From: Polynucleobacter necessarius
GTDB taxonomy: Bacteria > Pseudomonadota > Gammaproteobacteria > Burkholderiales > Burkholderiaceae
DNA: 64,000 bases
Direction: 5' to 3'
Assembly: GCA_900095165.1 (NCBI GenBank)
Contig: LT606947.1
Span: 372,001 to 436,000 of the forward strand
The position numbers and the translations under genes are program-made. Positions 8,477 through 19,182 of the stretch are shown here, in pieces. How positions within the stretch are numbered: position 1 is the stretch's first letter; every line of letters starts with the position of its first letter. Under the pieces are notes generated by a model. That model was given only the letters and a program-made list of their open reading frames with translations. It had not been told where the DNA came from and did no database searches.

Positions 8477-10264
8477 ATGAATACAAGCAGCGCCGAATTT
8501 TTAGCTTCTAAAGCTAACCAAGACACAGCAAACTCAAATTCCACAGCAAATGCGCCTGAAATGATTGGCGCCGAGATGTTGGTGCAAGCTTTGCACAAAG
8601 AGGGCGTTGAATACGTTTGGGGTTACCCGGGCGGTTCTGTTCTCTTTATCTACGACGAAATTTTTAAGCAGGACAAGTTTGAACATATTCTTGTTCGCCA
8701 TGAGCAAGCAGCGGTTCATGCGGCCGATGGCTATGCGCGTGCAACCGGTAAGGTTGGCGTTGCTCTAGTTACATCAGGCCCAGGTGTAACCAATGCGGTT
8801 ACCGGAATTGCTACTGCTTACACTGATTCGATCCCGATGGTGATCATCAGCGGTAACGTGCCAACTTATGCGATTGGTGAAGACGCTTTCCAAGAGGCAG
8901 ATACTGTTGGTATTACTCGTCCAGTGGTAAAGCACAATTTCTTGGTAAAGGATGTCAGAGATCTTCCTTTGGTTATCAAGAAGGCTTTTCATATTGCACA
9001 AACAGGTCGCCCAGGCTCAGTCTTGATCGACATCCCTAAGGATGTATCCACAGCTAAGGCACCGTTTGTATATCCAGAAGCATTAGAGATGCGTTCCTAT
9101 AACCCAGTAGTTAAGGGGCATAGCGGACAAATTCGTAAAGCAGTTTCTTTATTGCAAGAAGCAGAACGTCCATACATCTATACCGGTGGTGGCGTAATCT
9201 TGGCTGATGCTGCTCCCGAGTTAAAAGGGTTTGCTGATTTGTTAGGCTATCCAGTTACCAATACCTTGATGGGTCTTGGCGGCTTTCCTGGCACAAGCCC
9301 ACAATTTCTAGGTATGCTCGGTATGCATGGCACCTATGAAGCTAATATGGCGATGCAACACAGCGATGTCTTGATTGCAATTGGCGCACGTTTTGATGAC
9401 CGCGTTATCGGCAACACTTCTCATTTTGCAAGTCATCCACGCAAGATCATTCATATTGATATCGATCCATCTGTAATTTCTAAACGGGTGAAGGTAGACG
9501 TTCCTATCGTTGGTAATCTCAAGGAGGTATTAGTTGAGATGACGGCCCAGCTCAAAGCTGCTGGCCCTCGAAAGAATGATGCGAAGCTTGCGGCATGGTG
9601 GGAGCAGATTAACGAGTGGCGTAAAAAAGATTGTCTGAAGTACGATGAAGCTTCGCAAATCGTGAAGCCACAGTACGTAGTTCAGAAGCTATGGGAGCTG
9701 ACTGGTGGCGATGCGTTTATTTGTTCTGACGTTGGTCAGCATCAAATGTGGGCCGCTCAGTTCTACAAGTTCGATAAGCCACGTCGCTGGATTAACTCAG
9801 GCGGCCTAGGTACTATGGGTGTAGGTTTGCCGTATGCCATGGGTATTAAGAAGGCATTCCCGGATAAAGATGTATTCACCATCACTGGTGAAGGCTCCAT
9901 TCAGATGTGTATTCAAGAGCTGTCTACTTGTAAGCAGTACGACACGCCTGTGAAGATCGTGTCATTGAACAATCGTCACCTCGGTATGGTTCGTCAATGG
10001 CAAGAGTTAACTTATAACAAGCGCTATTCCAGTTCTTACATGGATTCATTACCAGACTTTGTGAAGTTAGCAGAGGCCTATGGACACGTTGGCATGCGTA
10101 TCGAGAAAAAGTCTGATGTGGAAGGCGCTCTGAAAGAAGCGATTCGTTTAAAAGATCGCACTGTGTTTATGGATTTCCAGGCAGACCCAGAAGAAAACGT
10201 TTGGCCTATGGTTCAAGCGGGTAAGGGTATTACTGAAATGCTTTTGGGTAGTGAGGATCTCTAA
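8477..10264 (+). CDS. ilvB: Acetolactate synthase, large (catalytic) subunit
   Basis: First common step of valine, leucine and isoleucine synthesis: ThDP-dependent condensation giving acetolactate or acetohydroxybutyrate. 595 residues. N-terminal ThDP pyrimidine domain with GYPGGSVLFIYDE and the catalytic Glu in RHEQAAVHAADGYAR; central FAD/regulatory domain; C-terminal ThDP pyrophosphate domain with the GDG-type motif here as GEGSIQM, followed by NN. Start ATG 8477 has AAGGA about ten bases upstream. The 193-base upstream region contains a possible extended -10 (TGCTATAGA, 8332-8340) and a perfect 7-bp hairpin (CAATTTT/AAAATTG, 8441-8460) without a U-tract. It overlaps ilvH (TAATG). Confidence 0.96.
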   Translation: MNTSSAEFLASKANQDTANSNSTANAPEMIGAEMLVQALHKEGVEYVWGYPGGSVLFIYDEIFKQDKFEHILVRHEQAAVHAADGYARATGKVGVALVTSGPGVTNAVTGIATAYTDSIPMVIISGNVPTYAIGEDAFQEADTVGITRPVVKHNFLVKDVRDLPLVIKKAFHIAQTGRPGSVLIDIPKDVSTAKAPFVYPEALEMRSYNPVVKGHSGQIRKAVSLLQEAERPYIYTGGGVILADAAPELKGFADLLGYPVTNTLMGLGGFPGTSPQFLGMLGMHGTYEANMAMQHSDVLIAIGARFDDRVIGNTSHFASHPRKIIHIDIDPSVISKRVKVDVPIVGNLKEVLVEMTAQLKAAGPRKNDAKLAAWWEQINEWRKKDCLKYDEASQIVKPQYVVQKLWELTGGDAFICSDVGQHQMWAAQFYKFDKPRRWINSGGLGTMGVGLPYAMGIKKAFPDKDVFTITGEGSIQMCIQELSTCKQYDTPVKIVSLNNRHLGMVRQWQELTYNKRYSSSYMDSLPDFVKLAEAYGHVGMRIEKKSDVEGALKEAIRLKDRTVFMDFQADPEENVWPMVQAGKGITEMLLGSEDL

Positions 10265-10755
10265 TGCGACATATTATTTCTGTATTGATAGAGAACGAAC
10301 CAGGCGCATTGTCTCGAGTTGTTGGCTTATTCTCTGCACGTGGCTACAACATTGAGACCTTGAGTGTTGCGCCCACCGAAGATCCATCACTTTCTCGTAT
10401 GACGATTGTCACCATTGGCTCTGAAGATGTGATCGAGCAGATTACCAAGCACTTAAATCGCCTGGTTGAGGTGGTTAAGGTGTTTGATTTGACTGATGGT
10501 TCTCATATTGAGCGTGAGCTCATGATGATCAAAGTTCGCGCTGTTGGTAAAGGGCGTGAAGAGTTGAAACGTACAACGGATATCTTCCGTGGTCGCATCA
10601 TCGATGTGACTGATAAGAGTTACACCATTGAATTAACTGGTGATGGCGCCAAATTGGATGCCTTTATTGATTCGATTGATCGTGCATCGATTCTGGAAGC
10701 TATCCGTTCGGGTGGCTCTGGGATTGGGCGCGGTGAACGCATCCTAAAGGTTTAA
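10264..10755 (+). CDS. ilvH: Acetolactate synthase, small regulatory subunit
   Basis: Regulatory subunit that activates the IlvB catalytic subunit and confers valine feedback inhibition. The 163-residue product has an N-terminal ACT domain (RHIISVLIENEPGALSRV, ARGYNIETLSV) and the C-terminal ALS_ss domain (LMMIKVRAVGKGREEL). The ATG overlaps the ilvB stop codon by one base, giving tight coupling of the two subunits. Length is normal for the family. ilvN and ilvH are used interchangeably for this gene in betaproteobacteria. Confidence 0.95.
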   Translation: MRHIISVLIENEPGALSRVVGLFSARGYNIETLSVAPTEDPSLSRMTIVTIGSEDVIEQITKHLNRLVEVVKVFDLTDGSHIERELMMIKVRAVGKGREELKRTTDIFRGRIIDVTDKSYTIELTGDGAKLDAFIDSIDRASILEAIRSGGSGIGRGERILKV

Positions 10756-10764
10756 TTTTTTTAA

Positions 10765-11823
<1,059 letters not shown>

Positions 11824-11876
11824 GTAAGACCTAAAGTCATAAATAAGCAGCACATTAAATAAGGCTCAGAACAAAG

Positions 11877-12524
11877 ATGATGTATCCACACCCCATTATT
11901 GCGAGAGAAGGTTGGCCGTATTTGGCATTAGTGGGGGCTGTTACTTTGCTGGTCCACTATCTAGGTGGCATTGCATGGTCATGGCCTTTGTGGGTCATCT
12001 TTATCTTTGTTCTGCAGTTCTTTCGCGATCCACAGCGTATTGCCGCTCTTGGTCGTGATTTAGTTTTATCTCCAGCTGACGGCCGTATCGTCGTGGTAGA
12101 AAAAGCTAATGATCCTTATGCGGGTCGTGAAGCTTTGAAGATTAGTGTTTTTATGAACGTATTTAACGTTCACTCTAACCGCAGTGCAGTGAATGGCTTG
12201 GTAAAAGAGATTCAGTATTTCCCTGGCAAATTTGTGAACGCTGATTTAGACAAGGCCTCCACTGAGAATGAGCGTAACGCCGTTGTGATTGATGCCAACG
12301 GTCAAATCGTGACTTTAGTTCAGGTTGCAGGCTTGATTGCACGACGCATTCTTTGTTATATCCATGTTGGTGATAGGCTTAAGGCGGGTGAGCGGTACGG
12401 CTTTATTCGCTTTGGCTCCCGCGTAGATGTATATTTGCCATTAACAGCCGAACCTTTAGTCAGCGTTGGTGATAAAGTTTTTGCTACGAATACTGCATTA
12501 GCTCGCGTACCCGGCTTAGATTAA
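11877..12524 (+). CDS. psd: Phosphatidylserine decarboxylase proenzyme (short form)
   Basis: Makes phosphatidylethanolamine from phosphatidylserine at the inner membrane. The 215-residue product is the short form, with an N-terminal membrane segment (about residues 15-45) and family motifs [24 protein letters not shown] and [18 protein letters not shown]. The GS in FGS is the self-cleavage site that generates the pyruvoyl cofactor. The start is one of two adjacent ATGs (11877 or 11880). The gene is followed by pssA, whose product supplies its substrate. Confidence 0.93.
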   Translation: MMYPHPIIAREGWPYLALVGAVTLLVHYLGGIAWSWPLWVIFIFVLQFFRDPQRIAALGRDLVLSPADGRIVVVEKANDPYAGREALKISVFMNVFNVHSNRSAVNGLVKEIQYFPGKFVNADLDKASTENERNAVVIDANGQIVTLVQVAGLIARRILCYIHVGDRLKAGERYGFIRFGSRVDVYLPLTAEPLVSVGDKVFATNTALARVPGLD

Positions 12525-12551
12525 TTAAGCCGCTTTAACTGGGAATATTCT

Positions 12552-13415
12552 TTGAGTACATTTCGTCGTCGTGGCCGCATAGACCGTAGTCGCCTTGCTC
12601 CTAAACGTGCTGAGCGTTCGAAGGTTGAATGGGCTGAAGAGCTCGGTGATGGAATTGATTTCGAGGTAGAGGAGTTGCATGTGGATAAGCCGCGTCAACG
12701 TAGCAAAGGAATTTATCTTCTACCTAACGCGTTTACTACAGCAGCTTTATTCTGTGGCTTCTTTGCGATCGTCAATGCAATGAACCATCAGTTTGAGATG
12801 GCTGCGATTGCCATCTTTGCATCCTTAGTTTTAGATGGTATGGATGGTCGCGTTGCCCGTATGACCAATACCCAGAGTGCCTTTGGCGAGCAATATGACT
12901 CTTTGGCCGATATGGTGTCATTTGGCGTTGCCCCAGCCTTGGTTGCTTATGAGTGGGCTCTAAAGGATTTGGGTAAGTGGGGCTGGTTGGCTGCCTTTAC
13001 TTACTGTGCAGGCGCTGCTTTGCGCTTAGCCCGATTTAATGTCAATACTGGTGTCGTTGATAAGAAGTTTTTTCAAGGATTGCCAAGTCCTGCGGCTGGC
13101 TCCTTGATGGCCGGCTTTATCTGGCTGGCTGATGACAATAAGATTCCGGTGCGTGACACTGCCATTTCTTGGATTACTTTCTTTATCGCTGTTTATGCTG
13201 GTTTGACTATGGTATCGAATGCCCGCTTCTATAGCGGCAAAGCCTTGGATGTTCGCTACCGCGTGCCTTTTGGTGTGATGGTTTTGATGATTCTGACCTT
13301 CGTCTTGATCTCCTCTAATCCACCCTTAACCTTGTTCGGCCTCTTTGTGGTGTACTCCATCTCTGGATATGTTATTTGGGTTTGGGAGCATCTGAGTGGT
13401 CGCCGTTTTAGCTAA
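12552..13415 (+). CDS. pssA: CDP-diacylglycerol--serine O-phosphatidyltransferase
   Basis: Integral membrane enzyme of the CDP-alcohol phosphatidyltransferase family that makes phosphatidylserine from CDP-diacylglycerol and serine. The catalytic signature DG-x2-AR-x8-G-x3-D-x3-D is present (LDGMDGRVARMTNTQSAFG, then EQYDSLADM). About eight hydrophobic helices; the basic N-terminal 45 residues are cytoplasmic. The likely start is TTG 12552 (287 residues), with no ATG before the conserved core, so the start is moderately certain. It forms a two-step phosphatidylethanolamine module with psd 27 bases upstream. Confidence 0.92.
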   Translation: MSTFRRRGRIDRSRLAPKRAERSKVEWAEELGDGIDFEVEELHVDKPRQRSKGIYLLPNAFTTAALFCGFFAIVNAMNHQFEMAAIAIFASLVLDGMDGRVARMTNTQSAFGEQYDSLADMVSFGVAPALVAYEWALKDLGKWGWLAAFTYCAGAALRLARFNVNTGVVDKKFFQGLPSPAAGSLMAGFIWLADDNKIPVRDTAISWITFFIAVYAGLTMVSNARFYSGKALDVRYRVPFGVMVLMILTFVLISSNPPLTLFGLFVVYSISGYVIWVWEHLSGRRFS

Positions 13416-13443
13416 TTTGGTTTATTTAGGTTATATTTAATCC

Positions 13444-13530
13444 ATGTTGATAAATTTCTCACTTTCTAACTTGCCTAGCGGGAAACTGCTTCTAGCACTA
13501 AGCCTAAAGCTTGGGGCGGGTAAGGTCTGA
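13444..13530 (+). CDS. leuL: Leucine-rich leader peptide of leuA
   Basis: 28-codon reading frame in the 254-base gap between pssA and leuA. Nine of 28 codons are leucine, six of them packed into codons 15-23 (KLLLALSLKL), three being CTA. It ends at TGA 13528-13530, about 40 bases before a strong intrinsic terminator that precedes leuA. This is the expected layout of a translation-coupled attenuator in which scarcity of charged tRNA-Leu stalls the ribosome. The AGG at 13428-13430 is a rather distant ribosome site (13-base spacing). The tRNA-Leu(GAG) gene at 20361 reads CUC/CUU leucine codons; CTT occurs at codons 7, 16 and 23. Recognised from composition and position, not from a known family. 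Confidence 0.72.
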   Translation: MLINFSLSNLPSGKLLLALSLKLGAGKV

Positions 13531-13570
13531 GTTAATGAGATTAAAGTAATTCATTAGCCATCACATACCA
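13509..13570 (+). promoter_or_regulatory. Antiterminator part of the leuA attenuator
   Basis: GCTTGGGGC at 13509-13517, within the last codons of the leucine-rich leader, can pair (one bulged T) with GCCCCAGC at 13571-13578, the 5' arm of the downstream terminator. A ribosome stalled on the leucine codons (about 13486-13512, especially the first triplet at 13486-13494) would leave this segment free and block the terminator. A ribosome reaching the stop at 13528 would cover it and let the terminator form. Between them, AATGA/TCATT (about 13534-13555) may form a small spacer hairpin. This two-state model is inferred from hand-found complementarity. Confidence 0.6.
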
Positions 13571-13571
13571 G

Positions 13572-13600
13572 CCCCAGCAAATTGCTGGGGTTTTTGTTTT
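13572..13600 (+). terminator. Intrinsic terminator upstream of leuA (attenuator)
   Basis: Perfect 7-bp stem CCCCAGC (13572-13578) / GCTGGGG (13584-13590) with a five-base loop, followed directly by TTTTTGTTTT. It stands about 70 bases before the leuA start codon and after pssA. It could simply end the ilv-psd-pssA transcript, but the leucine leader peptide in front of it makes conditional termination more likely. Confidence 0.85.
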
Positions 13601-13669
13601 TAAGATTGGCTAGTGGCAATACGAATAAGCAGTAAATACAATTAAGCAATATTGAACCGGAGAGTAGTG

Positions 13670-15217
13670 ATGAGTGACAAAGTAATCATTTTTGATACGA
13701 CCTTACGTGATGGCGAACAATCGCCTGGTGCCTCAATGACCAAGGATGAGAAGGTCCGCATTGCTCGCCAGTTAGAGCGCCTCAAGGTGGATGTGATCGA
13801 GGCTGGTTTTGCTGCGAGCTCTGAGGGTGACTTTCAGGCTATCTCTGCTGTAGCATCGGCTGTGAAGGATTCCATCGTATGTTCACTCGCTCGTGCCAAT
13901 GACAAAGATATTACTCGCGCAGCGGATGCCTTAAAAGCTGCTAACGCAAAACGCATTCATGCATTCTTGGCAACTAGTCCATTGCACATGGCTGTGAAAT
14001 TACGTATGTCTCCAGAAGAGGTTTTAGAGCAAGCCAAACGCTCTATCCGCTTTGCCAGAAACTTGGCTGACGATATTGAGTTCTCTGCGGAAGATGGTTA
14101 CCGCTCAGAAATGGATTTCTTATGCAGGGTGGTTGAAGCGGTCATCAATGAAGGCGCGACCACTATCAATATTCCTGATACCGTAGGCTATGCCACACCA
14201 GAGTTGTATGGTGAATTTATCAAGACCTTGCGTACCCGTGTTCCGAATTCGGATAAAGCAGTTTGGTCTGTGCATTGCCACAATGACTTAGGCATGGCCG
14301 TTGCCAATTCATTGGCTGGTGTGAAGATCGGCGGCGCGCGTCAAATTGAGTGCACTATTAACGGCTTGGGTGAGCGCGCAGGTAATACGGCCCTGGAAGA
14401 AATTGTGATGGCTTTGCGTACTCGTAAAGATTACTTTGATATGGTCTGTGGCATCGATGCTACCCAGATCGTTCCAACCTCTAAATTAGTGTCACAAATT
14501 ACTGGTTTTGTTGTTCAGCCGAACAAGGCGGTCGTTGGTGCCAACGCTTTTGCGCATACTTCCGGCATCCACCAAGATGGCATCTTAAAGAATCGCGATA
14601 CCTATGAAATCATGCGCGCAGAAGATGTGGGCTGGTCTGCCAATAAGATTGTGTTGGGTAAGTTATCTGGCCGCAATGCCTTCAAGCAACGTTTGCAGGA
14701 GTTGGGTATTGCAATTGAGGCTGAAGCGAATTTGAACGAAGCATTTATTCGCTTCAAGGCATTGGCTGACCAAAAATCAGAAATCTTTGATGAGGACATC
14801 ATTGCCATCATGTCGGATTCAGCTGCGACTGAAGAGGGTGAGTTTTATAAATTTATTTCCTTGAGTCAGCATTCTGAAACAGGTGAGCATCCTAAATCTA
14901 AGGTCATCTTCCGAGTTGGCGACAAAGAAGCGAGCTCTGAGGCTGAAGGTAATGGCCCGGTAGATGCGAGCTTGAATGCGATTGAAGAAATTGTGAAGAG
15001 TGGGGCGGAGCAGTTGCTTTACTCAGTAAATGCGATTACCTCAGGAACTCAGTCTCAGGGTGAGGTCACTGTGCGACTCGCCAAGGGTGGACGCATCGTC
15101 AATGGTGTTGGTACTGATCCCGACATCATTGCTGCTTCTGCAAAGGCCTACTTGGCGGCTTTAAATAAGCTGCATGACCCTAGTCAGGCCAAGATGAACG
15201 CGCAAATGACCCCTTAA
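13670..15217 (+). CDS. leuA: 2-isopropylmalate synthase
   Basis: Commits 2-ketoisovalerate to leucine synthesis by condensation with acetyl-CoA. The 515-residue product has a TIM-barrel HMGL-like catalytic domain ([14 protein letters not shown] near residue 10, metal-binding [26 protein letters not shown]), a linker (HTSGIHQDG), and the C-terminal LeuA dimer domain (about 400-500) that binds leucine for feedback inhibition. ATG 13670 is chosen over the upstream in-frame TTG 13652 because GGAGAG lies just before it and the family begins near [15 protein letters not shown]. Transcription is probably controlled by the attenuator upstream. Confidence 0.96.
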   Translation: MSDKVIIFDTTLRDGEQSPGASMTKDEKVRIARQLERLKVDVIEAGFAASSEGDFQAISAVASAVKDSIVCSLARANDKDITRAADALKAANAKRIHAFLATSPLHMAVKLRMSPEEVLEQAKRSIRFARNLADDIEFSAEDGYRSEMDFLCRVVEAVINEGATTINIPDTVGYATPELYGEFIKTLRTRVPNSDKAVWSVHCHNDLGMAVANSLAGVKIGGARQIECTINGLGERAGNTALEEIVMALRTRKDYFDMVCGIDATQIVPTSKLVSQITGFVVQPNKAVVGANAFAHTSGIHQDGILKNRDTYEIMRAEDVGWSANKIVLGKLSGRNAFKQRLQELGIAIEAEANLNEAFIRFKALADQKSEIFDEDIIAIMSDSAATEEGEFYKFISLSQHSETGEHPKSKVIFRVGDKEASSEAEGNGPVDASLNAIEEIVKSGAEQLLYSVNAITSGTQSQGEVTVRLAKGGRIVNGVGTDPDIIAASAKAYLAALNKLHDPSQAKMNAQMTP

Positions 15218-15432
15218 TATTTCTGTAAGTTATTGATTATTAAGAGTTATTTATAGAATATAGTTATTTAAGGGCTTTATTTCAGGTGAGGCCAGCCTCA
15301 AAAGGGGTGCTAGGCCTTATCTGATAAAATTCAAGGGATTTGATTTTTAAAGCTTTTTTGTTTTATTTGATTAATTAATGCACGACACGAATTGGGTGAA
15401 AGCTCAGGTGTTCGCAAGTAAGGAGTATGAAA

Positions 15433-15702
15433 ATGGCAGTTGCTGATATTAAAACGGCGGAAATCGTCAAAGAAAACGCGCGCAGCGCAAACGATACAGG
15501 TAGCCCTGAAGTTCAAGTTTCATTGCTAACAGCCCGTATCAATGAATTAACCCCCCATTTCAAAGCTAACGCTAAAGATCATCACAGCCGTCGTGGTTTG
15601 TTGAAGATGGTTTCACGCCGTCGCCGCCTCTTGGATTACCTCAAAGACAAGGATTTGGGCCGCTATCGCGCATTGATCGAGAAATTAGGTCTCCGTAAGT
15701 AA
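15433..15702 (+). CDS. rpsO: 30S ribosomal protein S15
   Basis: Primary 16S rRNA-binding protein of the 30S platform. 89 residues with the family motifs [35 protein letters not shown] and [12 protein letters not shown]. Two in-frame ATGs occur (15427, 15433). The second is preferred because AAGGAG then has about eight bases of spacing, against two for the first, and the usual N-terminus is [11 protein letters not shown]. Followed by a terminator and then pnp, the conserved rpsO-pnp order. Confidence 0.97.
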   Translation: MAVADIKTAEIVKENARSANDTGSPEVQVSLLTARINELTPHFKANAKDHHSRRGLLKMVSRRRRLLDYLKDKDLGRYRALIEKLGLRK

Positions 15703-15720
15703 TTCTTATCGGTATTGCAA

Positions 15721-15780
15721 TGCCATCTTTCTTAGGATTGTTTCGTAACAGAATCAGTCTTAAGCAGATGGCATGTTTTT
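15721..15780 (+). terminator. Long terminator hairpin after rpsO
   Basis: Outer stem TGCCATCT (15721-15728) / AGATGGCA (15766-15773), extended inwards by TTAGGA/TCTTAA and TTG/CAG pairing, followed by TGTTTTT. It lies 19 bases after the rpsO stop, the same place as the rpsO terminator in E. coli, so pnp would be reached by partial readthrough or from its own promoter. Confidence 0.75.
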
Positions 15781-15909
15781 GAGCGCTTCAAGATTATTTG
15801 TGTAGGGGATCGTGTCATTCCAATGAGTTTCTGGATTTATTAAATCCAGTGCCTCCCTGGAATGGCATCCCTTGTGATCTTCAAGCGCTCCAGTGTTGTC
15901 GTGACACTG
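15781..15909 (+). promoter_or_regulatory. Long nested hairpin in the pnp leader, possible RNase III/PNPase autocontrol element
   Basis: Three nested inverted repeats: GAGCGCTTCAAGAT (15781-15794) with ATCTTCAAGCGCTC (15877-15890), 13 of 14 paired; CATTCCA (15816-15822) with TGGAATG (15858-15864); and the apical CTGGATTT (15831-15838) with AAATCCAG (15842-15849). A further hairpin CAGTGT/ACACTG follows (15891-15909). There is no U-tract, so it is not a terminator. E. coli pnp has a leader stem cut by RNase III and then degraded by PNPase to repress itself; position and shape here suggest the same logic. That function is inferred. Confidence 0.65.
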
Positions 15910-15973
15910 CTTTATCCCACGGCAAGCGTGAAATCCATGTGGCTTTTACGTGAACAATTTGGAGAAGATCAGA

Positions 15974-18142
15974 ATGACTATGTTTAAAAAAGCAGTAAAG
16001 ACGTTTCAATGGGGTAACCATCAAGTAACAATGGAAACAGGCGAGATCGCTCGTCAATCTGGTGGTGCCGTCATCGTTAATGTGGATGACACCGTAGTCA
16101 TGGGTACAGTAGTTGCCTCTAAATCAGCCAAGCCAGGTCAGTCATTTTTCCCATTGACTGTTGATTACCTCGAAAAAACTTATGCCGCAGGAAAAATTCC
16201 TGGGGGCTTCTTCCGTCGCGAAGGTCGTCTATCAGAAGGTGAGACATTGATCTCCCGTTTGATCGATCGTCCATTGCGTCCATTATTTCCAGAAGGCTTC
16301 TTAAATGAAGTTCAGATAGTGGTTCATGTGCTGTCTATCAACCCAGACGTTCCTGCTGATATTCCTGCATTGATTGCCGCTTCTGCAGCTTTGGCTGTTT
16401 CAGGTATTCCATTTGCTGGCCCAGTTGGCGCAGCACGTGTTGGTTACGCTAACGGCCAATATCTCTTGAACCCAACTCGTACAGAGCAAGCTACTAGCGA
16501 AATGGATTTGATCGTTGCTGGTATCCAAGGTGCTGTATTGATGGTTGAGTCAGAAGCCAATCAGTTGTCAGAAGAGGTGATGTTGGGTGCGGTTGCATAT
16601 GGTCACGACCAAATGCAAACTGCAATCAATGCAATTAATGATTTAGTTCGCGAAGCTGGCAAACCAGAGTGGGATTGGACTGCAGCTCCTAAAGATGAGC
16701 CATTTATCGCTAAGGTAACTGCATTGGCTGAAGCGCCATTGCGTGAGGCATATCAGATTCGCCAAAAAGGTGCTCGTTCAGACAAACTCAAAGAGATCTC
16801 CAAAACAGTTTTAGCTAAGCTAGCTGAAGAGGGTGATGTTGATGCGGTTGCCGTTAGCGACATTATGTTTGAAATCGAAGCGAAGATTGTTCGTAGTCAG
16901 ATTTTGAATGGCGAGCCACGTATTGATGGTCGTGACACACGTACCGTTCGTCCGATCGAAATTCGCAATGGCGTGTTGCCACGTACACACGGTTCTGCAT
17001 TGTTTACTCGTGGTGAGACACAGGCCCTCGTAGTTGCTACTTTAGGTACTGCACGTGATGAGCAGATCATTGATGCGCTCGAAGGTGAGTATCGTGATCG
17101 CTTCATGTTCCACTACAACATGCCTCCGTTTGCTACTGGCGAAACAGGTCGTGTAGGTAGTCCTAAGCGTCGTGAAATTGGTCATGGCCGTTTGGCTAAG
17201 CGTGCATTGATTCCAGTATTACCTAGCGCAGAAGATTTCGCGTACAGCATTCGTGTCGTTTCAGAAATTACTGAGTCCAATGGTTCTTCATCCATGGCTT
17301 CTGTTTGCGGTGGCTGTTTAGCAATGATGGACGCTGGTGTTCCAGTTAAAGCGCACGTTGCTGGTGTTGCAATGGGCTTGATTTTGGATGGCAATCGTTT
17401 TGCTGTTTTGACGGACATCTTGGGTGATGAAGATCACTTGGGCGACATGGACTTCAAAGTAGCGGGTACTGCTAACGGTATTACTGCTTTGCAAATGGAC
17501 ATTAAAGCTCAAGGCATCACTAAAGAAATTATGCAAGTTGCATTGGCCCAAGCTAAAGAAGGTCGTTTGCACATTTTGAGCAAGATGCAAGAAGCGATGG
17601 GTTCAGTTCGCACTGAATTGTCTGCACATGCTCCACGTATGGTGTCTTTCAAGATTCATCCAGACAAGATTCGTGAAGTAATTGGTAAGGGCGGCGCAAC
17701 AATTCAAGCTTTGACTAAAGAAACTGGTTGCAGCATCGACATTAAAGATGACGGTACGGTAACAATCGCTTCTACTTCTGCTGAAGGCATGGCTGAAGCG
17801 AAAGCACGTATCGAAGGCATTACGGCTGAAGCTGAAGTAGGCAAGATCTATGAAGGTCCGGTGGTGAAGTTGCTCGAATTCGGCGCCTTGGTAAATATTC
17901 TTCCAGGCAAAGACGGTCTCTTGCACATCTCTGAAATCTCCAATGAGCGTGTAAAAGAAGTTAAGGACTATTTGGCAGAAGGTCAAGTGGTGCGCGTGAA
18001 GTTGTTGGCTGCTGATGAGCGTGGTCGTTTGCGTTTATCCCTCAAAGCTGCAATGGCAGATGAAGGCGGCACGATTGCTCCTTTAGCTGGTGCGGCCGAC
18101 GCTACTGCTGAAGTGGCTCCTGCGTCTGGCGAAACTGCTTAA
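15974..18142 (+). CDS. pnp: Polyribonucleotide nucleotidyltransferase (PNPase)
   Basis: Phosphorolytic 3'-5' exoribonuclease, trimeric, degradosome-associated in many bacteria. The 722-residue product has the usual order: RNase PH core 1 (about 10-140), helical domain (240-320), RNase PH core 2 with the catalytic region (about 320-550, [20 protein letters not shown], then [13 protein letters not shown]), KH domain ([15 protein letters not shown]) and S1 domain ([17 protein letters not shown]). ATG 15974 is chosen over in-frame GTG 15950 because GGAGAAG precedes it. It has a structured 5' leader. Confidence 0.97.
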   Translation: MTMFKKAVKTFQWGNHQVTMETGEIARQSGGAVIVNVDDTVVMGTVVASKSAKPGQSFFPLTVDYLEKTYAAGKIPGGFFRREGRLSEGETLISRLIDRPLRPLFPEGFLNEVQIVVHVLSINPDVPADIPALIAASAALAVSGIPFAGPVGAARVGYANGQYLLNPTRTEQATSEMDLIVAGIQGAVLMVESEANQLSEEVMLGAVAYGHDQMQTAINAINDLVREAGKPEWDWTAAPKDEPFIAKVTALAEAPLREAYQIRQKGARSDKLKEISKTVLAKLAEEGDVDAVAVSDIMFEIEAKIVRSQILNGEPRIDGRDTRTVRPIEIRNGVLPRTHGSALFTRGETQALVVATLGTARDEQIIDALEGEYRDRFMFHYNMPPFATGETGRVGSPKRREIGHGRLAKRALIPVLPSAEDFAYSIRVVSEITESNGSSSMASVCGGCLAMMDAGVPVKAHVAGVAMGLILDGNRFAVLTDILGDEDHLGDMDFKVAGTANGITALQMDIKAQGITKEIMQVALAQAKEGRLHILSKMQEAMGSVRTELSAHAPRMVSFKIHPDKIREVIGKGGATIQALTKETGCSIDIKDDGTVTIASTSAEGMAEAKARIEGITAEAEVGKIYEGPVVKLLEFGALVNILPGKDGLLHISEISNERVKEVKDYLAEGQVVRVKLLAADERGRLRLSLKAAMADEGGTIAPLAGAADATAEVAPASGETA

Positions 18143-18167
18143 GTAAGGTAAGCGAGCGGAGATTCGT

Positions 18168-19166
18168 ATGCGCGTAATGGAAATCAAAAAATTTGGTGCA
18201 CCAGAAATGTTGGTGTCGGCCACTCGTCCTGACCCAGTAGTTCCGGCTGCTGGAACTGGCGAGATTTTGATCAAGGTAATTGCTGCTGGGATTAATCGCC
18301 CAGACGTTTTACAACGTAAAGGCCATTACCCAGTACCAGCGGGCGCATCTGATATTCCTGGTCTTGAAGTGGCTGGTGAGATTGTTGGTGGTGACCTAGC
18401 TCACACCGACAACCTGTTTGGCCTCAAAGTTGGCGATAAGGTTTGTGCGCTTGTGCAGGGCGGTGGTTACGCAGAGCTGTGTACCGCTCCCATTGCGCAA
18501 TGCTTGCCTTACCCAAAAGGGTTTATCGATCAAGAAGCGGCTTCATTGCCTGAAACTTTTTACACTGTATGGAGCAATGTCTTCATGCGTGGTGAGTTGT
18601 CTGAAGGTGAAACTCTGTTAGTGCAAGGTGGCTCGAGTGGTATTGGTGTTACTGCCATTTTGATTGCTAAAGCTTTAGGTCATAAAGTATTTGTTACTGC
18701 TGGTACTGATGAGAAGTGCGCAGCCTGCGTAGCTTTAGGCGCTGACTTGGCGATCAATTACAAGACACAAGACTTTGTAGAGGAGGTGAAGAAAGCTACA
18801 GATGGCAAAGGTGTCAATGTGGTGCTCGACATGGTCACTGGTGCTTACGTACAAAAAGAAATTGATTGCTTGGCTGACGATGGTCGTATCGTGATCATTG
18901 CGATTATGGGTGGTTCAAAATCTGAAGTGAATACCGGACAAATTTTGCGTCGTCGTTTGGCTATTACCGGTTCCACACTGCGCCCACGTCCAGTGTCATT
19001 TAAGAAACAAATTACTCAGCAGCTACATGCACGTATCTGGCCTTTGCTAGATGCGGGTAAGTTAAAGCCGGTGATTTATAAAACATTTACCTTGGACCAG
19101 GCCGCTGACGCCCATCGTTTGATGGAGTCTTCTGAGCACGTTGGCAAGATTGTGTTAACTGTTTAG
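18168..19166 (+). CDS. NAD(P)H:quinone oxidoreductase, zinc-independent MDR family
   Basis: 332-residue medium-chain reductase of the quinone oxidoreductase (PIG3-like) group that reduces quinones with NAD(P)H. GroES-like N-terminal domain (AAGINRPDVLQRKGHYPVPAG) and Rossmann domain with GGSSGIGVTAILIAKALG. The cysteines and histidines of zinc alcohol dehydrogenases are absent. Start ATG 18168 has GGAG six bases upstream. It lies 25 bases after pnp and 16 before tpiA, so probably co-transcribed. Substrate not determined. Confidence 0.88.
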   Translation: MRVMEIKKFGAPEMLVSATRPDPVVPAAGTGEILIKVIAAGINRPDVLQRKGHYPVPAGASDIPGLEVAGEIVGGDLAHTDNLFGLKVGDKVCALVQGGGYAELCTAPIAQCLPYPKGFIDQEAASLPETFYTVWSNVFMRGELSEGETLLVQGGSSGIGVTAILIAKALGHKVFVTAGTDEKCAACVALGADLAINYKTQDFVEEVKKATDGKGVNVVLDMVTGAYVQKEIDCLADDGRIVIIAIMGGSKSEVNTGQILRRRLAITGSTLRPRPVSFKKQITQQLHARIWPLLDAGKLKPVIYKTFTLDQAADAHRLMESSEHVGKIVLTV

Positions 19167-19182
19167 TATTGAGCTAGATTTA

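Noticed and set aside
15286..15320. GAGGCC/GGCCTT hairpin after leuA as a terminator
   Set aside because: The stem is short with a large loop and no U-tract follows, so it was not listed.
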